The notes: generated by a model not told the origin, from the letters alone. Numbered from the stretch's first letter, positions 1 to 12,124 are shown. The stretch: 64,000 nt of DNA from Geminicoccaceae bacterium (GCA_020638495.1 JACKIN010000001.1:124001-188000); one strand, 5' to 3'. Made by a program: numbers and translations.

Positions 1-197
1 CTCATTTCCTCAATCTGGCGCCCTCGACGACCGTCCGCTTCCGGCTGTGGATGGGCCTGTGCACCCAGGCGGCGACCGAGCTTCTGGGCGACCCGCTGGC
101 CCATCTGCGGCCGGTCGACACGCTCGACAGCGTCATGGTGGTGCAGTTGCTGGACCGTGTCGCCGACCGGCTCGGGCTCTCCTCGCACGTCTGCTGA
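1..197 (+). CDS. C-terminal end of an unidentified protein
   Basis: An open frame runs from the left edge (first whole codon at base 3) to a TGA at 195-197, giving the last 64 residues of a protein. The segment reads as mixed helix with RFRLWMGLC and MVVQLLDRVADRLGLS, and has no motif I can assign to a family. Codon third positions are GC-rich as in the neighbouring genes, which supports coding. The gene converges on the LysR gene, whose stop lies 13 bp away. The start and most of the gene lie outside the window. Confidence 0.55.
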   Translation, partial: HFLNLAPSTTVRFRLWMGLCTQAATELLGDPLAHLRPVDTLDSVMVVQLLDRVADRLGLSSHVC

Positions 198-210
198 GCG
201 GCTCGGGCTC

Positions 211-1080
211 TCAGGCGGCCCGGCGCAGCGGGGCGAGCGACTGCCGGATGTGGCGGGCGAATTCCTGGGCGATCTCGCTGGCCCCGGCCTGCGGCATGTA
301 GAGGCAGATGTGGAAGTCCGGCAGCGGCGGCAGGTGGCTGTCCTTGCCGAGGAGTGCCAGATGCGGCGGCACCGACGACTCGAGCAGGGCGGTGACGCCG
401 AGATCGGCCTCCACGCTGACGCAGAGCGGCGCCATGTTGCTGGTCTCGCAGACCGACCGCCAGTCGCGGTCGGCCCGGGCGAGGGCTGCCAGGATGGCCT
501 GGCGGAAGACGCAGCTCGGGTCGCCGAGGGCCACCGGCAGGGGGTCGCGCCGATGGGCGTTGCCGCCGGGTGCGCCGACCCAGGCGAGCGGATCCAGGAG
601 CAGCGTCTCGCCACCCTTCTGCGGCGCCGGCTCGGTCGTCAGGCAGAGGTCGATCTCGCCCTGCTTCAAGAGCTCGAGCAGCTCCAGCGTCACGCCCGCC
701 ACGATGAAGACCCGGACCCTGGGCCAGGCCTTGTCGAAGCTCTTCAGGACGGGTGCCAGGTAGGGCGAGACGATGTCTTGCGGCACGCCGATGCGCACCT
801 CGCCCTCGAAGGCCGGTGCCGTCATGGTCGCCATGATCTCGTCGTTCAGCGCCAGCATCTTCTCCGCCCGGGCGAGCAGCATGCCCCCGGCGGTGGTGAG
901 CGTCGGGCCGCGCCGGCCGCGCTCGAAGAGCGGCCGCTCCAGGATGTCCTCGAGGCGGCGGATCTGCTGGCTGATCGCTGCCTGGGTGAGATGGAGCTGG
1001 CGGGCAGCCGCGGTCATGCCGCCGCTCTCGGCGACGGCGACGAAGGCGCGCAGCAGCCCGGTGTCGAGATTGCGCCGCAT
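211..1080 (-). CDS. LysR-family transcriptional regulator
   Basis: This is a 289-residue regulator of normal LysR length. The N-terminal winged helix-turn-helix is clear (LLRAFVAVAESGGMTAAARQ, then LTQAAISQQIRRLED). An effector-binding domain follows from about residue 85 (FEGEVRIGVPQDI). I chose ATG 1080 because it is preceded by GGGGGA 4-9 bases upstream and starts MRRNLD, the usual distance before the helix-turn-helix; an in-frame start at 1122 adds 14 non-conserved residues. It is divergent from the SnoaL-like/GNAT/carboxypeptidase genes, so it may control them or itself through the dyads at 1104-1152. The effector is unknown. Confidence 0.9.
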   Translation of the reverse strand: MRRNLDTGLLRAFVAVAESGGMTAAARQLHLTQAAISQQIRRLEDILERPLFERGRRGPTLTTAGGMLLARAEKMLALNDEIMATMTAPAFEGEVRIGVPQDIVSPYLAPVLKSFDKAWPRVRVFIVAGVTLELLELLKQGEIDLCLTTEPAPQKGGETLLLDPLAWVGAPGGNAHRRDPLPVALGDPSCVFRQAILAALARADRDWRSVCETSNMAPLCVSVEADLGVTALLESSVPPHLALLGKDSHLPPLPDFHICLYMPQAGASEIAQEFARHIRQSLAPLRRAA

Positions 1081-1103
1081 GCTTTCCCCCGCTGGGTTTG
1101 CCG

Positions 1104-1153
1104 ATAACGAACCGTTATTCAATGGGCTATCAGCATCAGCATTTCTTATGCTG
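1104..1153. promoter_or_regulatory. Two interrupted dyads in the LysR divergent promoter region
   Basis: In the AT-richer gap between the LysR gene and the SnoaL-like gene there are two short dyads. The first is ATAACG-N3-CGTTAT at 1104-1118, and the second is CAGCAT-N5-ATGCTG at 1137-1153. Each is about 15-17 bp, the size and form of LysR-type recognition sites, and the centres lie about 34 bp apart. LysR regulators commonly bind such paired sites in their own divergent promoter. Assignment to this regulator is inference. Confidence 0.4.
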
Positions 1154-1251
1154 CGGCCGCGCCCGGCCTGTCAAGCCGGCCCGTCGCTTGCCCCGGCCGG
1201 ACCCGTCGGTTAGCAAGCCCGGGTGATCGCAGCGAAGGGTGCCGAAGGCCG

Positions 1252-1653
1252 ATGAGCGAAGCCCTGATCCAGCGCTACTACGCCGCCTTCAACCGCGGCG
1301 ACAGCGAGGCGCTGCTGGCCTGCCTCGCCGATGACGTGGCGCACGAGGTGAACCAGGGCGAAACGCGCCACGGCATCGAGGCCTTTCGCGCGTTCGCGGC
1401 TCACATGGCCCGCTGCTACCAGGAGGAGCTGGTCGACATCGTCGTCATGACCGAGCCATCGGGCGAGCGGGCGGCGGCGGAGTTCATTGTGCGCGGCCGC
1501 TACATCGCCACCGACGAGGGGCTGCCCGAGGCGCGGGGCCAGACCTACGAGCTGCGGGCCGGCACGTTCTTCGCCATAAGGGACGGCCGGATCAGCCGGG
1601 TGACGACCTGCTACAACCTGCAGGACTGGATCGCCCAGGTGCGGGGTGGCTGA
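1252..1653 (+). CDS. SnoaL-like / ketosteroid-isomerase-related protein
   Basis: A 133-residue protein of the NTF2-like fold. It starts SEALIQRYYAAFNRGD, the typical first helix of the family, followed by LLACLADDVAHEVNQGE. It ends in a strand pattern, FFAIRDGRISRVTTCYNLQDW. It resembles the ketosteroid isomerase-related group in length and in the conserved YNL.DW ending. Such proteins bind or isomerise small hydrophobic substrates, but the reaction here is unknown. ATG 1252 has a weak GAAGG before it. The gene overlaps the following acetyltransferase by 8 bp, so the two are probably translated from one message. Confidence 0.8.
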   Translation: MSEALIQRYYAAFNRGDSEALLACLADDVAHEVNQGETRHGIEAFRAFAAHMARCYQEELVDIVVMTEPSGERAAAEFIVRGRYIATDEGLPEARGQTYELRAGTFFAIRDGRISRVTTCYNLQDWIAQVRGG

Positions 1654-2245
1654 GCCCGACCCGGTCCGGGTGGTGCCGCTGGCCGGGCCGGCGATCGCCC
1701 CGCTGCTGCCGGCGCTGGCCGAGCTTCGCATCCAGGTCTTTCGCGACTTTCCCTATCTCTATGACGGCGATCTCGCCTACGAGCGCTGGTATCTGGAACG
1801 CTTCGCCGCGGCCGAGCAGGCGCTGGTGGTGGCCGCCCTTGATGGCGAGCGGCTCGTCGGGGCCGCCACGGCGGCACCGCTCGCCGCCGAGCACGAGGAT
1901 TTCAGAGCACCGTTCATCCGCCTCGGCATCGACCCCGCAGACGTCTTCTATCTCGCCGAATCGGTGCTGCTCGGGGGCTTTCGGGGCCAAGGCATCGGCC
2001 ATGCCTTCTTCGACGAGCGGGAGGCCGCCGGGCGGCGGCTCGGCTTCGGGAAGGCGGCCTTCTGCGCCGTGGTGCGGCCCCTGGATCACCCGCTCCGCCC
2101 GCCCGGCTACCGGCCGCTCGACGGTTTCTGGCGTCGCCGTGGCTATGTGCCGGTGCCCGGCATGACCACGACCTTCCCCTGGAAGGACCTGGACGAGGCG
2201 GAAGCCAGCCCGAAGCCGATGCAGTTCTGGCTGCGGGAGCTCTGA
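1646..2245 (+). CDS. GNAT-family N-acetyltransferase
   Basis: A 199-residue protein with the GNAT acetyl-CoA-binding signature. Strand 4 is VFYLAESVLLGGFRGQGIG (the R/Q-x-x-G-x-G/A loop as RGQGIG), followed by HAFFDEREAAGRRLG. It starts at GTG 1646 inside the end of the SnoaL-like gene (8-bp overlap). It ends one base before the carboxypeptidase start, so the three genes look like one operon. The C-terminal part (RPLDGFWRRRGYVPVPG) is typical of small-molecule acetyltransferases. The acceptor cannot be told from sequence. Confidence 0.88.
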   Translation: MAEPDPVRVVPLAGPAIAPLLPALAELRIQVFRDFPYLYDGDLAYERWYLERFAAAEQALVVAALDGERLVGAATAAPLAAEHEDFRAPFIRLGIDPADVFYLAESVLLGGFRGQGIGHAFFDEREAAGRRLGFGKAAFCAVVRPLDHPLRPPGYRPLDGFWRRRGYVPVPGMTTTFPWKDLDEAEASPKPMQFWLREL

Positions 2246-2246
2246 G

Positions 2247-3569
2247 ATGCGGCGAATCCCGCTGATCCTCGGTCTCCTCTGCCTGCTGCTCGCCGGTCCG
2301 CTGCGGGCGGCGACGCTGGACGAGGTGATCCGGGCGCACGGCTTCGCCCCGGAGGCCGTCGGCATCGTCGTCGAGGATGCGGCCACGGGCCGTCGCCTCG
2401 TCGAGCATCGGGCAGACCGGCCGGGCCCCGCGGCCTCGACGCTGAAGCTGGTGACCGCCATCGGCGTGCTCGATGCCCTGGGGCCCGAGCACCGCTTCGC
2501 CACGCGCGTGCTGGCGACCGGGCCCGTGGACCGCGCCGGCCGGCTCGCCGGCGATCTCGTGCTCGCGGGCGGCGGCGATCCGCTCTTCGACATCGACGGG
2601 CTCATGGCGCTCGCCTGGGCGCTGCGGCGGGCCGGGATCGAGGCGGTCGCGGGCCGCTTCATCCTGGACGACGCCAGCCTGCCGCGCCTGCCCGTCGTCA
2701 ACCCGAAGCAGCCGGTCGAGGCCGGCTACAATGCGGGGATCGGTGCCCTCTCGCTCGCCTTCAACCGGGTGCGCCGGGCGGCCGGCGGGCTCTATACCGT
2801 GCCGAACCTGCGCGAGCGCGGGCCGGCCTGGGGGCGGCTGCCCATGGGCCAGGCGGCCAGCGTGCCGGTGCAGGACGCGGGCCTGCATGCCGCCCTCGTC
2901 TTTCGCGACCTCGCTTCCTCGCTCGGGATCGGCCTGCCGGAGCCCGTCCGGGCCGCCGTGCCGGCCGGGGCCGGGCTCGTCGCCGAGATACTGAGCCGGC
3001 CCTTGCGCGACATCGTCCAGGCGATGCTGCTCTACAGCAACAACCAGATCGCCGAGATCCTCGGGCTCGAGGCGACCGGGGCGGGCTCGCTCGCCCGTTC
3101 GGCCGAGATGCTCGCGGCGCATGTCGAGGCGGCGCTGCCGGACGTCGACTGGCGGGGCTTCGTGCTCACCAACCATTCCGGGCTCGACCCGGCGGCGCGG
3201 GCGTCACCGGACCAGCTTCTCGCGATCCTGACGCTCGCCGAGGCGCGGCACGACATCATCTCGCTGCTGCCGGCCGCCGCCTGGTCGGGCAGCCTGGAGC
3301 GCCGCCTCGACGAGCCGGCGACGGCGCTCAGGGTCTGGGCCAAGACCGGCTCGCTCGATTTCGCCAGTGCGCTCCTGGGCTACGTGCTGCCGCAGGCGGG
3401 CGGGCCGCGCCGCATCGCCGTGCTGATCGAGGACGCGGCGGGCCGCCGGGCGCGCGACGCCGTCGAGGTGCCGCCGCCGGCGATGCGCCGCGCCATCGAC
3501 GACTTCACGCTCCGCGCCCGTGACCTGCGCGATGCCCTGGCGGTCTGGGCGCTGGAGCTGCCGGGGTAG
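2247..3569 (+). CDS. dacB: D-alanyl-D-alanine carboxypeptidase/endopeptidase, PBP4 (S13) family
   Basis: A 440-residue periplasmic penicillin-binding protein that trims or cleaves peptidoglycan cross-links. A signal peptide (LILGLLCLLLAGPLRA) is followed by all three active-site motifs of the serine transpeptidase fold. These are STLK at 64-67 (nucleophile S64), SNN at 264-266 and KTG at 366-368. The long gap between the first two motifs is typical of the S13/PBP4 family. It lies one base after the GNAT gene. Its TAG stop falls within the left inverted repeat of the MITE-like element that follows, so the element seems to have inserted at the very end of the gene. Confidence 0.9.
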   Translation: MRRIPLILGLLCLLLAGPLRAATLDEVIRAHGFAPEAVGIVVEDAATGRRLVEHRADRPGPAASTLKLVTAIGVLDALGPEHRFATRVLATGPVDRAGRLAGDLVLAGGGDPLFDIDGLMALAWALRRAGIEAVAGRFILDDASLPRLPVVNPKQPVEAGYNAGIGALSLAFNRVRRAAGGLYTVPNLRERGPAWGRLPMGQAASVPVQDAGLHAALVFRDLASSLGIGLPEPVRAAVPAGAGLVAEILSRPLRDIVQAMLLYSNNQIAEILGLEATGAGSLARSAEMLAAHVEAALPDVDWRGFVLTNHSGLDPAARASPDQLLAILTLAEARHDIISLLPAAAWSGSLERRLDEPATALRVWAKTGSLDFASALLGYVLPQAGGPRRIAVLIEDAAGRRARDAVEVPPPAMRRAIDDFTLRARDLRDALAVWALELPG

Positions 3570-3835
3570 GAGCCTGTCCGAGCAATGGTCATGACCTGCA
3601 TCGTCCCAGGGCAAGCGAGGGCCAGGAACGGCGGCGAAGGCGATGCCGGGGCATCGTCGAGCCGGCGTGACGCCGCCCTCGCTTGCCCTGGGACGACCCG
3701 AAGGGCGCGCCATTCACGGCTGGGGGCCATGTCGACCAACCCTTTCGATGGCCCCGCATCGCTGCGGGCCAGTCTCCTCGCCCGCAGCCGGTAATGGCGC
3801 GTGCAGGCCATGACCATTGCTCGGACAGGCTCCTA
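3567..3835. mobile_element. MITE-like element with 34-bp terminal inverted repeats and nested palindromes
   Basis: The gap between dacB and the next gene is almost wholly one 269-bp structure. Outer arms at 3567-3600 and 3802-3835 are inverted repeats with a single mismatch over 34 bases. They begin TAGGAGCCTGTCCGAG and end with the complement, so each end could carry a TA duplication. Inside are a perfect 22-bp inverted repeat (3601-3622 with 3675-3696), a small palindrome at 3641-3656 and a weaker pair near 3706-3715 and 3793-3802. No transposase is encoded; a 69-codon frame inside looks like chance. The outer sequence recalls IS5-type ends, so a non-autonomous derivative is plausible. Confidence 0.65.
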
Positions 3836-3839
3836 GGGT

Positions 3840-4679
3840 TCAGTCGGGGATGGCACCGAGCACGTAGAGGGCGCGCAGGATGTCGCCCGGCTGCTGGTCG
3901 CCGAAGCTGGCCGTGTAGATCTGGTCGAGCATGGGCGAGCGGTAGATGCGGCTGAGCGCCCGATCCACCGCGATCCTGAAGTCGCGGTCGTCGAGCGGCA
4001 GGGCCAGCGCATAGCTCTCGATGGTGTAGAGCCGCTCGCCGACGGTCAGCACGTCGGCCTTGCCGCTCGCCTGCAGCAGGTAGATGAGGATGGCACGGTC
4101 GGCGAAATAGGCGTCGATCTTGCCTTCGGCGAGCTCCTCGAGGGCGGCCTCGTGGTCGTCGATCGACACGATCTCGACGGTCAGCCCGGCCTGGTCGAGC
4201 TCGCGCTTCAGGGTCTCCTCGGTGGTCGTGCCGCCGCGCACGCCGATCTTCTTGCCGGCGAGCTCGGCGAACGATGTCGGCCCGTCATTGCGGTAGAGCA
4301 CACCCATGCCGGTGACGAAGGTGGCCGACGAGAAATCGACCTCGTCGAGCCGCGAAAGGGTCACCGACGTGGCGCCGCAGAGGATGTCGATGCGGCCGTC
4401 GTTCAGGGCGGCGAAGCGATCCTCGGTGGTGACCTCGACATACTCGACCTTGAGCTCGGCCAGGCCCAGCTCCTTCTTCAGGTCGGCCGAGACCGCCCGG
4501 CAGAGCTGAACCGTGTAGCCACCGCGCTCGCCCAGGGTGTCGGTGAAGGAGAAGGGGATGGCGTCGGCGCGCACGCCGAGGCGGATCGTGCCGCGCTCCT
4601 TGATCCCGCCCAGCGTGTCGGCGGCGGCAACGGCCGGCAGGGCGAGCAGCAGGAGGGTCGCGAGGGAACGGGCGAGCAT
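3840..4679 (-). CDS. Amino-acid-type ABC transporter substrate-binding protein (SBP family 3)
   Basis: A 279-residue periplasmic binding protein with signal peptide MLARSLATLLLLALPAVAAA. It has the family-3 pattern IKERGTIRLGVRADAIPFSF near the N-terminus, then DRFAALNDGRIDILCGATSVTLSR and a lobe-2 segment, GKKIGVRGGTTTEETL. Such proteins deliver amino acids or related polar compounds to an ABC permease. No permease or ATPase lies next to it, so it is an orphan, or it serves carriers encoded elsewhere. It lies 49 bp downstream of pccA on the same strand and might be co-transcribed. Its stop is only 5 bp from the MITE-like element. Confidence 0.85.
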   Translation of the reverse strand: MLARSLATLLLLALPAVAAADTLGGIKERGTIRLGVRADAIPFSFTDTLGERGGYTVQLCRAVSADLKKELGLAELKVEYVEVTTEDRFAALNDGRIDILCGATSVTLSRLDEVDFSSATFVTGMGVLYRNDGPTSFAELAGKKIGVRGGTTTEETLKRELDQAGLTVEIVSIDDHEAALEELAEGKIDAYFADRAILIYLLQASGKADVLTVGERLYTIESYALALPLDDRDFRIAVDRALSRIYRSPMLDQIYTASFGDQQPGDILRALYVLGAIPD

Positions 4680-4728
4680 GGGCAGCTCCAGTCATGTGGG
4701 CGTTTCGGGCGGCCTTGTGGCCGCCCAT

Positions 4729-6714
<1,986 letters not shown>

Positions 6715-6737
6715 GGGCCCGTTGCTCCTGATCGGGG

Positions 6738-8270
<1,533 letters not shown>

Positions 8271-8399
8271 CGGCCCGCTCCACTCCGTGTTTACTGGCCC
8301 GCTTCCACCGTCGCTGCCCGGCGCTTATCATCCGGCGCGACGGCACGCCAGCACGGCGCGGCGAAACGTAACAAGCGTTCACGATGTGACAACGGCGTT

Positions 8400-8427
8400 T
8401 TGACAGCGTGACCCGAGGAACTATTGT
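8400..8427 (+). promoter_or_regulatory. Candidate sigma-70 promoter of the TAXI-TRAP operon
   Basis: A perfect -35 hexamer TTGACA (8400-8405) is followed after 16 bases by TATTGT (8422-8427), four of six matches to the -10 consensus. Transcription would start near 8434, leaving a leader of about 49 bases before ATG 8483. That leader contains the 8-bp inverted repeat at 8438-8466 and the strong ribosome-binding site. It is the best promoter-like match in this divergent gap. Confidence 0.5.
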
Positions 8428-8437
8428 ACGGCGATCA

Positions 8438-8466
8438 AGCTCTCGGGGGCACGATGCTCGAGAGCT
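8438..8466. promoter_or_regulatory. Inverted repeat in the 5' leader of the TAXI-TRAP operon
   Basis: AGCTCTCG (8438-8445) is repeated inverted as CGAGAGCT (8459-8466), with 13 bases between. It ends five bases before the AGGAGGGA ribosome-binding site at 8471-8478. It could be an operator just downstream of the promoter, or a hairpin at the 5' end of the message that stabilises it or modulates ribosome access. The sequence alone does not decide between these. Confidence 0.35.
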
Positions 8467-8482
8467 CATGAGGAGGGACGAG

Positions 8483-9454
8483 ATGAACAGGCTGCTGACG
8501 GGGGTCGCCGCCCTCGGTCTGGTTCTGGCGCTCGGCGGCACTGCCGCTGCGCAGGACGAAAAATTCATCACGATCGGCACGGGTGGCCAGACCGGCGTGT
8601 ATTTCGTCGTCGGACAGTCGATCTGCGGGCTGGTCAATCGTGGCCAGGCGCAGCACGGCATTCGTTGCACGGCACCGTCCACCGGCGGCTCGATCGCCAA
8701 CATCAACGCGATCCGCGAAGGCTCCATGGACATGGGCGTCGCGCAGAGCGACTGGCAGTTCCATGCCTATAACGGCACGTCGCAATTCGAGGAGCAGGGC
8801 CCGTTCGAGGATCTCCGGGCCGTCTTCTCGGTTCATGGCGAGCCGTTCAACGTGATCGCCCGGGCCGATTCCGGCATCGAGACCTTCACCGACCTGAAGG
8901 GCAAGCGGGTCAATGTCGGCAATCCCGGCTCCGGCCAGCTCGCCACGATGGAGGTGGTGATGGAGGCCATGGGCTGGACCATGGACGATTTTGCCCTGGC
9001 CTCGCAGCTCCAGCCGGCCGAGCAGGCGGCAGCGCTCGGCGACAACAACGTGGATGCGATCATCTACACGGTCGGCCACCCCAACGGCTCGATCCAGGAG
9101 GCGACCACGACGGTGGATGCCAGGCTGATCCCGGTCGACACCCCCGAGATCGCGAAGCTGGTCGAGGAGCGGCCCTATTACGCCTGGGCGACCATTCCGG
9201 GCGGCATGTACACGGGCACCGACGAGGACGTGAAGACCTTCGGCGTCAAGGCGACCTTCGTGACCTCGGCCAGCGTGGATGACGAGGTCATCTACCAGGT
9301 GGTCAAGGCCGTCTTCGACAATTTCGACCGGTTCAAGTCGCTCCATCCCGCCTTCGCCAACCTGACGGAGGAGGAAATGGTGACGGACGGGCTCTCGGCA
9401 CCGCTGCATCCGGGTGCGGAGCGCTACTACCGCGAGCGCGGCTGGATCCAATAA
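8483..9454 (+). CDS. TAXI-type TRAP transporter solute-binding protein
   Basis: A 323-residue periplasmic binding protein of the TAXI family. Signal peptide MNRLLTGVAALGLVLALGG is followed by the family hallmark ITIGTGGQTGVYFVVG and CTAPSTGGSIANINAIREG, then MGVAQSDWQFHAYNG. ATG 8483 is chosen because a near-perfect AGGAGGGA precedes it and the signal peptide starts there; in-frame starts further upstream give no signal sequence. It feeds the fused TRAP permease that follows 81 bp later. TAXI proteins carry dicarboxylates, glutamate and other acids; the ligand here is unknown. Confidence 0.92.
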   Translation: MNRLLTGVAALGLVLALGGTAAAQDEKFITIGTGGQTGVYFVVGQSICGLVNRGQAQHGIRCTAPSTGGSIANINAIREGSMDMGVAQSDWQFHAYNGTSQFEEQGPFEDLRAVFSVHGEPFNVIARADSGIETFTDLKGKRVNVGNPGSGQLATMEVVMEAMGWTMDDFALASQLQPAEQAAALGDNNVDAIIYTVGHPNGSIQEATTTVDARLIPVDTPEIAKLVEERPYYAWATIPGGMYTGTDEDVKTFGVKATFVTSASVDDEVIYQVVKAVFDNFDRFKSLHPAFANLTEEEMVTDGLSAPLHPGAERYYRERGWIQ

Positions 9455-9460
9455 GGTGGT

Positions 9461-9493
9461 CGGCACCCGATGGCCGCTTGCCATCGGGTGCCG
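9461..9493. terminator. Strong hairpin between TRAP binding protein and permease
   Basis: A perfect 13-bp inverted repeat (9461-9473 with 9481-9493; arm CGGCACCCGATGG) with a 7-base loop lies just after the binding-protein stop. No T-run follows, so it is not a classical terminator. Hairpins here commonly protect the upstream binding-protein message or reduce read-through, so that the binding protein is made in excess over the permease. That role is inferred. Confidence 0.55.
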
Positions 9494-9535
9494 CTCGCTG
9501 CCAAGCTCCAGACATGACATGACCGAGGAGCGGCG

Positions 9536-12124
9536 ATGAACGAACGGTCGGGCGCGGCCATCCTCGAGCCGCGGGGCAAGAGCGCCGCCGAGCTTCAGGA
9601 CATCGTCGCCGCCGCCGATACCGGTGCCCGCAACCCGCTCGGCCCGACCGGCAAGCTCCTCTTCCTCACCGCGCTCGCCTGGTCGCTCTTCCAGCTCTGG
9701 ATCGCCTCGCCGCTGCCGTTCATGCTGCGGTTCGGCGTCTTCAACAGCACCGAGGCGCGCTCGATCCATCTCGCCTTCGCGGTCTTCCTGGCCTTCACCA
9801 GCTACCCGGCCTTCGCCTCGAGCCCGCGCGACCATGTGCCGATCGCCGACTGGATCATGGCGATCCTGGGCGCCGCCTCGGCCGCCTATCTCTATGTCTT
9901 CTATGCCAGCATCTCGAGCCGCGTCGGGGCGCCCATCGCCCAGGACTATGTCGCCGCCGTCATCGGCATGCTGCTGCTGCTCGAGGCGACCCGCCGGGCA
10001 CTCGGCCCGGCGCTCGCCATCGTCGCCATCGTCTTCCTCGCCTACACCTTTCTCGGGCCCTACATGCCCGGCATCATCGCGCACAAGGGCAACTCGCTCG
10101 GCGAGGTGGTCAACCACCACTGGATCACCACCTCGGGCGTGTTCGGCATCGCGGTCGGCGTCTCGACCAGCTTCGTCTTCCTCTTCGTGCTGTTCGGGGC
10201 GCTCCTGGACAAGGGCGGGGCCGGCAACTACTTCATCCAGGTCGCCTTCTCGCTGATGGGCCACATGCGCGGCGGCCCGGCCAAGGCGGCGGTGGTCTCC
10301 TCGGCCATGACCGGCCTGATCTCCGGCTCGTCCATCGCCAACGTGGTCACCACCGGCACCTTCACCATTCCCCTGATGAAGAAGGTGGGCTTCTCGTCGG
10401 AGAAGGCGGGGGCGGTCGAGGTCGCCTCCTCGGTCAACGGCCAGATCATGCCGCCGGTCATGGGCGCCGCCGCCTTCCTCATGGTCGAGTATGTCGGCAT
10501 CCCCTATTTCGACGTGGTCAAGCACGCCTTCCTGCCGGCCACGATCTCCTACATCGCGCTGGTCTACATCGTCCATCTCGAGGCGCTGAAGGCCGGCATG
10601 GAGGGCCTGCCGCGAGCTTATGAGCCGCCGCCCTTGCTGCGCCGGCTGATCGGTCTCGTCTTCGGCGTCGCCGTGGTCTCGGCCGTGTCGCTCGCCGTCT
10701 ACTATGGCATCGGCTGGCTGCGCCCGGCCTTCGGGCCGGCCGCCAACTGGATCGTCGCCATCGGCATCGTGGTCGTCTACGTGGCGCTCGTCGCCTTCGG
10801 GGCGCGTTATCCCGAGCTCGAGCCGGATGACCCGAACGCGCCGACCCTGACCCTGCCCTTGCCGGGACCGACGGTGAAGTCGGGCCTGCACTTCCTCCTG
10901 CCGGTGGTGGTGCTCGTCTGGGCGCTCATGGTCGAGCGCCTGTCGCCCGGGCTCTCGGCCTTCTACGGCACGGTCTTCATGATCTTCATCCTGGTGACGC
11001 AGCGCCCGCTCTTCGCCTTCTTCCGCCGGCAGGGCGACCTCGGCGGCGCGGCGCGGCGCGGCTTCGACGACCTGGTGCAGGGGCTCGTCGCGGGTGCCCG
11101 GAACATGATCGGCATCGGCATCGCCACGGCCGCGGCCGGCATCATCGTCGGCGTGGTCAGCCAGACGGGCGTCGGCTCGGCGCTGGCCGAGGTCGTGGCG
11201 TTCCTCTCCGGCGGCAGCATCATCGCCATCCTGCTGCTCACCGCCGTGCTCTCGCTGATCCTCGGCATGGGCCTGCCGACGACCGCCAACTACATCGTCG
11301 TCTCGGCCCTGCTGGCCCCGGTGATCGTCACGCTCGGCCAGCAGAACGGCCTCCTCGTGCCGCTCATCGCGGTCCACCTCTTCGTCTTCTATTTCGGCAT
11401 CATGGCGGACGTGACGCCACCCGTCGGCCTCGCCTCCTTCGCCGCCGCCGCGGTCTCGGGCGGCGATCCGATCAAGACCGGAGTCGTGGCATTCTGGTAC
11501 AGCATGCGGACGGCGGCGCTGCCGTTCCTTTTCATCTTCAACCCGCAGCTCCTGCTCATCGATGTCGGCTGGGTCGAGGGCATCCTCGTCTTCGTCGTGG
11601 CGGTCATCGCCATGCTGACCTTCGCCGCGGCGCTCCAGGGCTGGTTCATCACCAGGAGCCGCATCTGGGAGAGCGCGCTTCTGCTGCTGATCGCCTTCTC
11701 GTTCTTCCGGCCGGGCTTCTGGATGGACATGATCTCGCCGCCCTACGAGATCCGCGAGCCCGCCGCCTTCACCGAGGTGGTCGGCCTGGTGCCGCCGGGC
11801 ACGCTGCTGCAGACGCGGATCGCCGGGCTCGACCAGTTCGGGGCACCCACGCAGTTCGCGACGCTGCTCGAGGTGCCGGAAGGGGCCACGGGCGAGGAGC
11901 GGGTCCAGGCCATGGGCATCACGCTCCTCGAGCGCGACGACAAGCAGATCATCGACAATGTCGCCTTCGACAGCGCGGCGCAGAAGGCCGGCCTCGACTG
12001 GGACCAGGAGCTGCTCTTCTTCCGCGAGCCCCTGCCGCAGCCGAGCAAGTACTGGATTTTCATTCCCACGCTCCTGGTCCTGGCCGGGCTCGTGGCCCTG
12101 CAGCGGCGGCGCGTGAAGGCCTGA
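9536..12124 (+). CDS. Fused TRAP transporter permease (4TM/12TM, DctQ-DctM) with C-terminal extension
   Basis: An 862-residue inner-membrane carrier combining the small 4-helix and large 12-helix TRAP subunits, as usual for TAXI partners. The first helices (residues about 40-160) form the Q-like part. The M part has the characteristic SSAMTGLISGSSIANVVTTG and NGQIMPPVMGAAAFLM, and near residue 570 AVLSLILGMGLPTTANYIVV. After about residue 690 there is an extra helix pair and a soluble stretch, matching the DUF3394 tail found in this family. ATG 9536 follows GAGGAGCGGCG. Uptake is driven by an ion gradient. Confidence 0.93.
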   Translation: MNERSGAAILEPRGKSAAELQDIVAAADTGARNPLGPTGKLLFLTALAWSLFQLWIASPLPFMLRFGVFNSTEARSIHLAFAVFLAFTSYPAFASSPRDHVPIADWIMAILGAASAAYLYVFYASISSRVGAPIAQDYVAAVIGMLLLLEATRRALGPALAIVAIVFLAYTFLGPYMPGIIAHKGNSLGEVVNHHWITTSGVFGIAVGVSTSFVFLFVLFGALLDKGGAGNYFIQVAFSLMGHMRGGPAKAAVVSSAMTGLISGSSIANVVTTGTFTIPLMKKVGFSSEKAGAVEVASSVNGQIMPPVMGAAAFLMVEYVGIPYFDVVKHAFLPATISYIALVYIVHLEALKAGMEGLPRAYEPPPLLRRLIGLVFGVAVVSAVSLAVYYGIGWLRPAFGPAANWIVAIGIVVVYVALVAFGARYPELEPDDPNAPTLTLPLPGPTVKSGLHFLLPVVVLVWALMVERLSPGLSAFYGTVFMIFILVTQRPLFAFFRRQGDLGGAARRGFDDLVQGLVAGARNMIGIGIATAAAGIIVGVVSQTGVGSALAEVVAFLSGGSIIAILLLTAVLSLILGMGLPTTANYIVVSALLAPVIVTLGQQNGLLVPLIAVHLFVFYFGIMADVTPPVGLASFAAAAVSGGDPIKTGVVAFWYSMRTAALPFLFIFNPQLLLIDVGWVEGILVFVVAVIAMLTFAAALQGWFITRSRIWESALLLLIAFSFFRPGFWMDMISPPYEIREPAAFTEVVGLVPPGTLLQTRIAGLDQFGAPTQFATLLEVPEGATGEERVQAMGITLLERDDKQIIDNVAFDSAAQKAGLDWDQELLFFREPLPQPSKYWIFIPTLLVLAGLVALQRRRVKA

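Noticed and set aside
3585..3794. A 69-codon frame inside the MITE-like element
   Set aside because: It lies wholly within nested inverted repeats, lacks a ribosome site and shows no protein-like pattern, so it is treated as chance.
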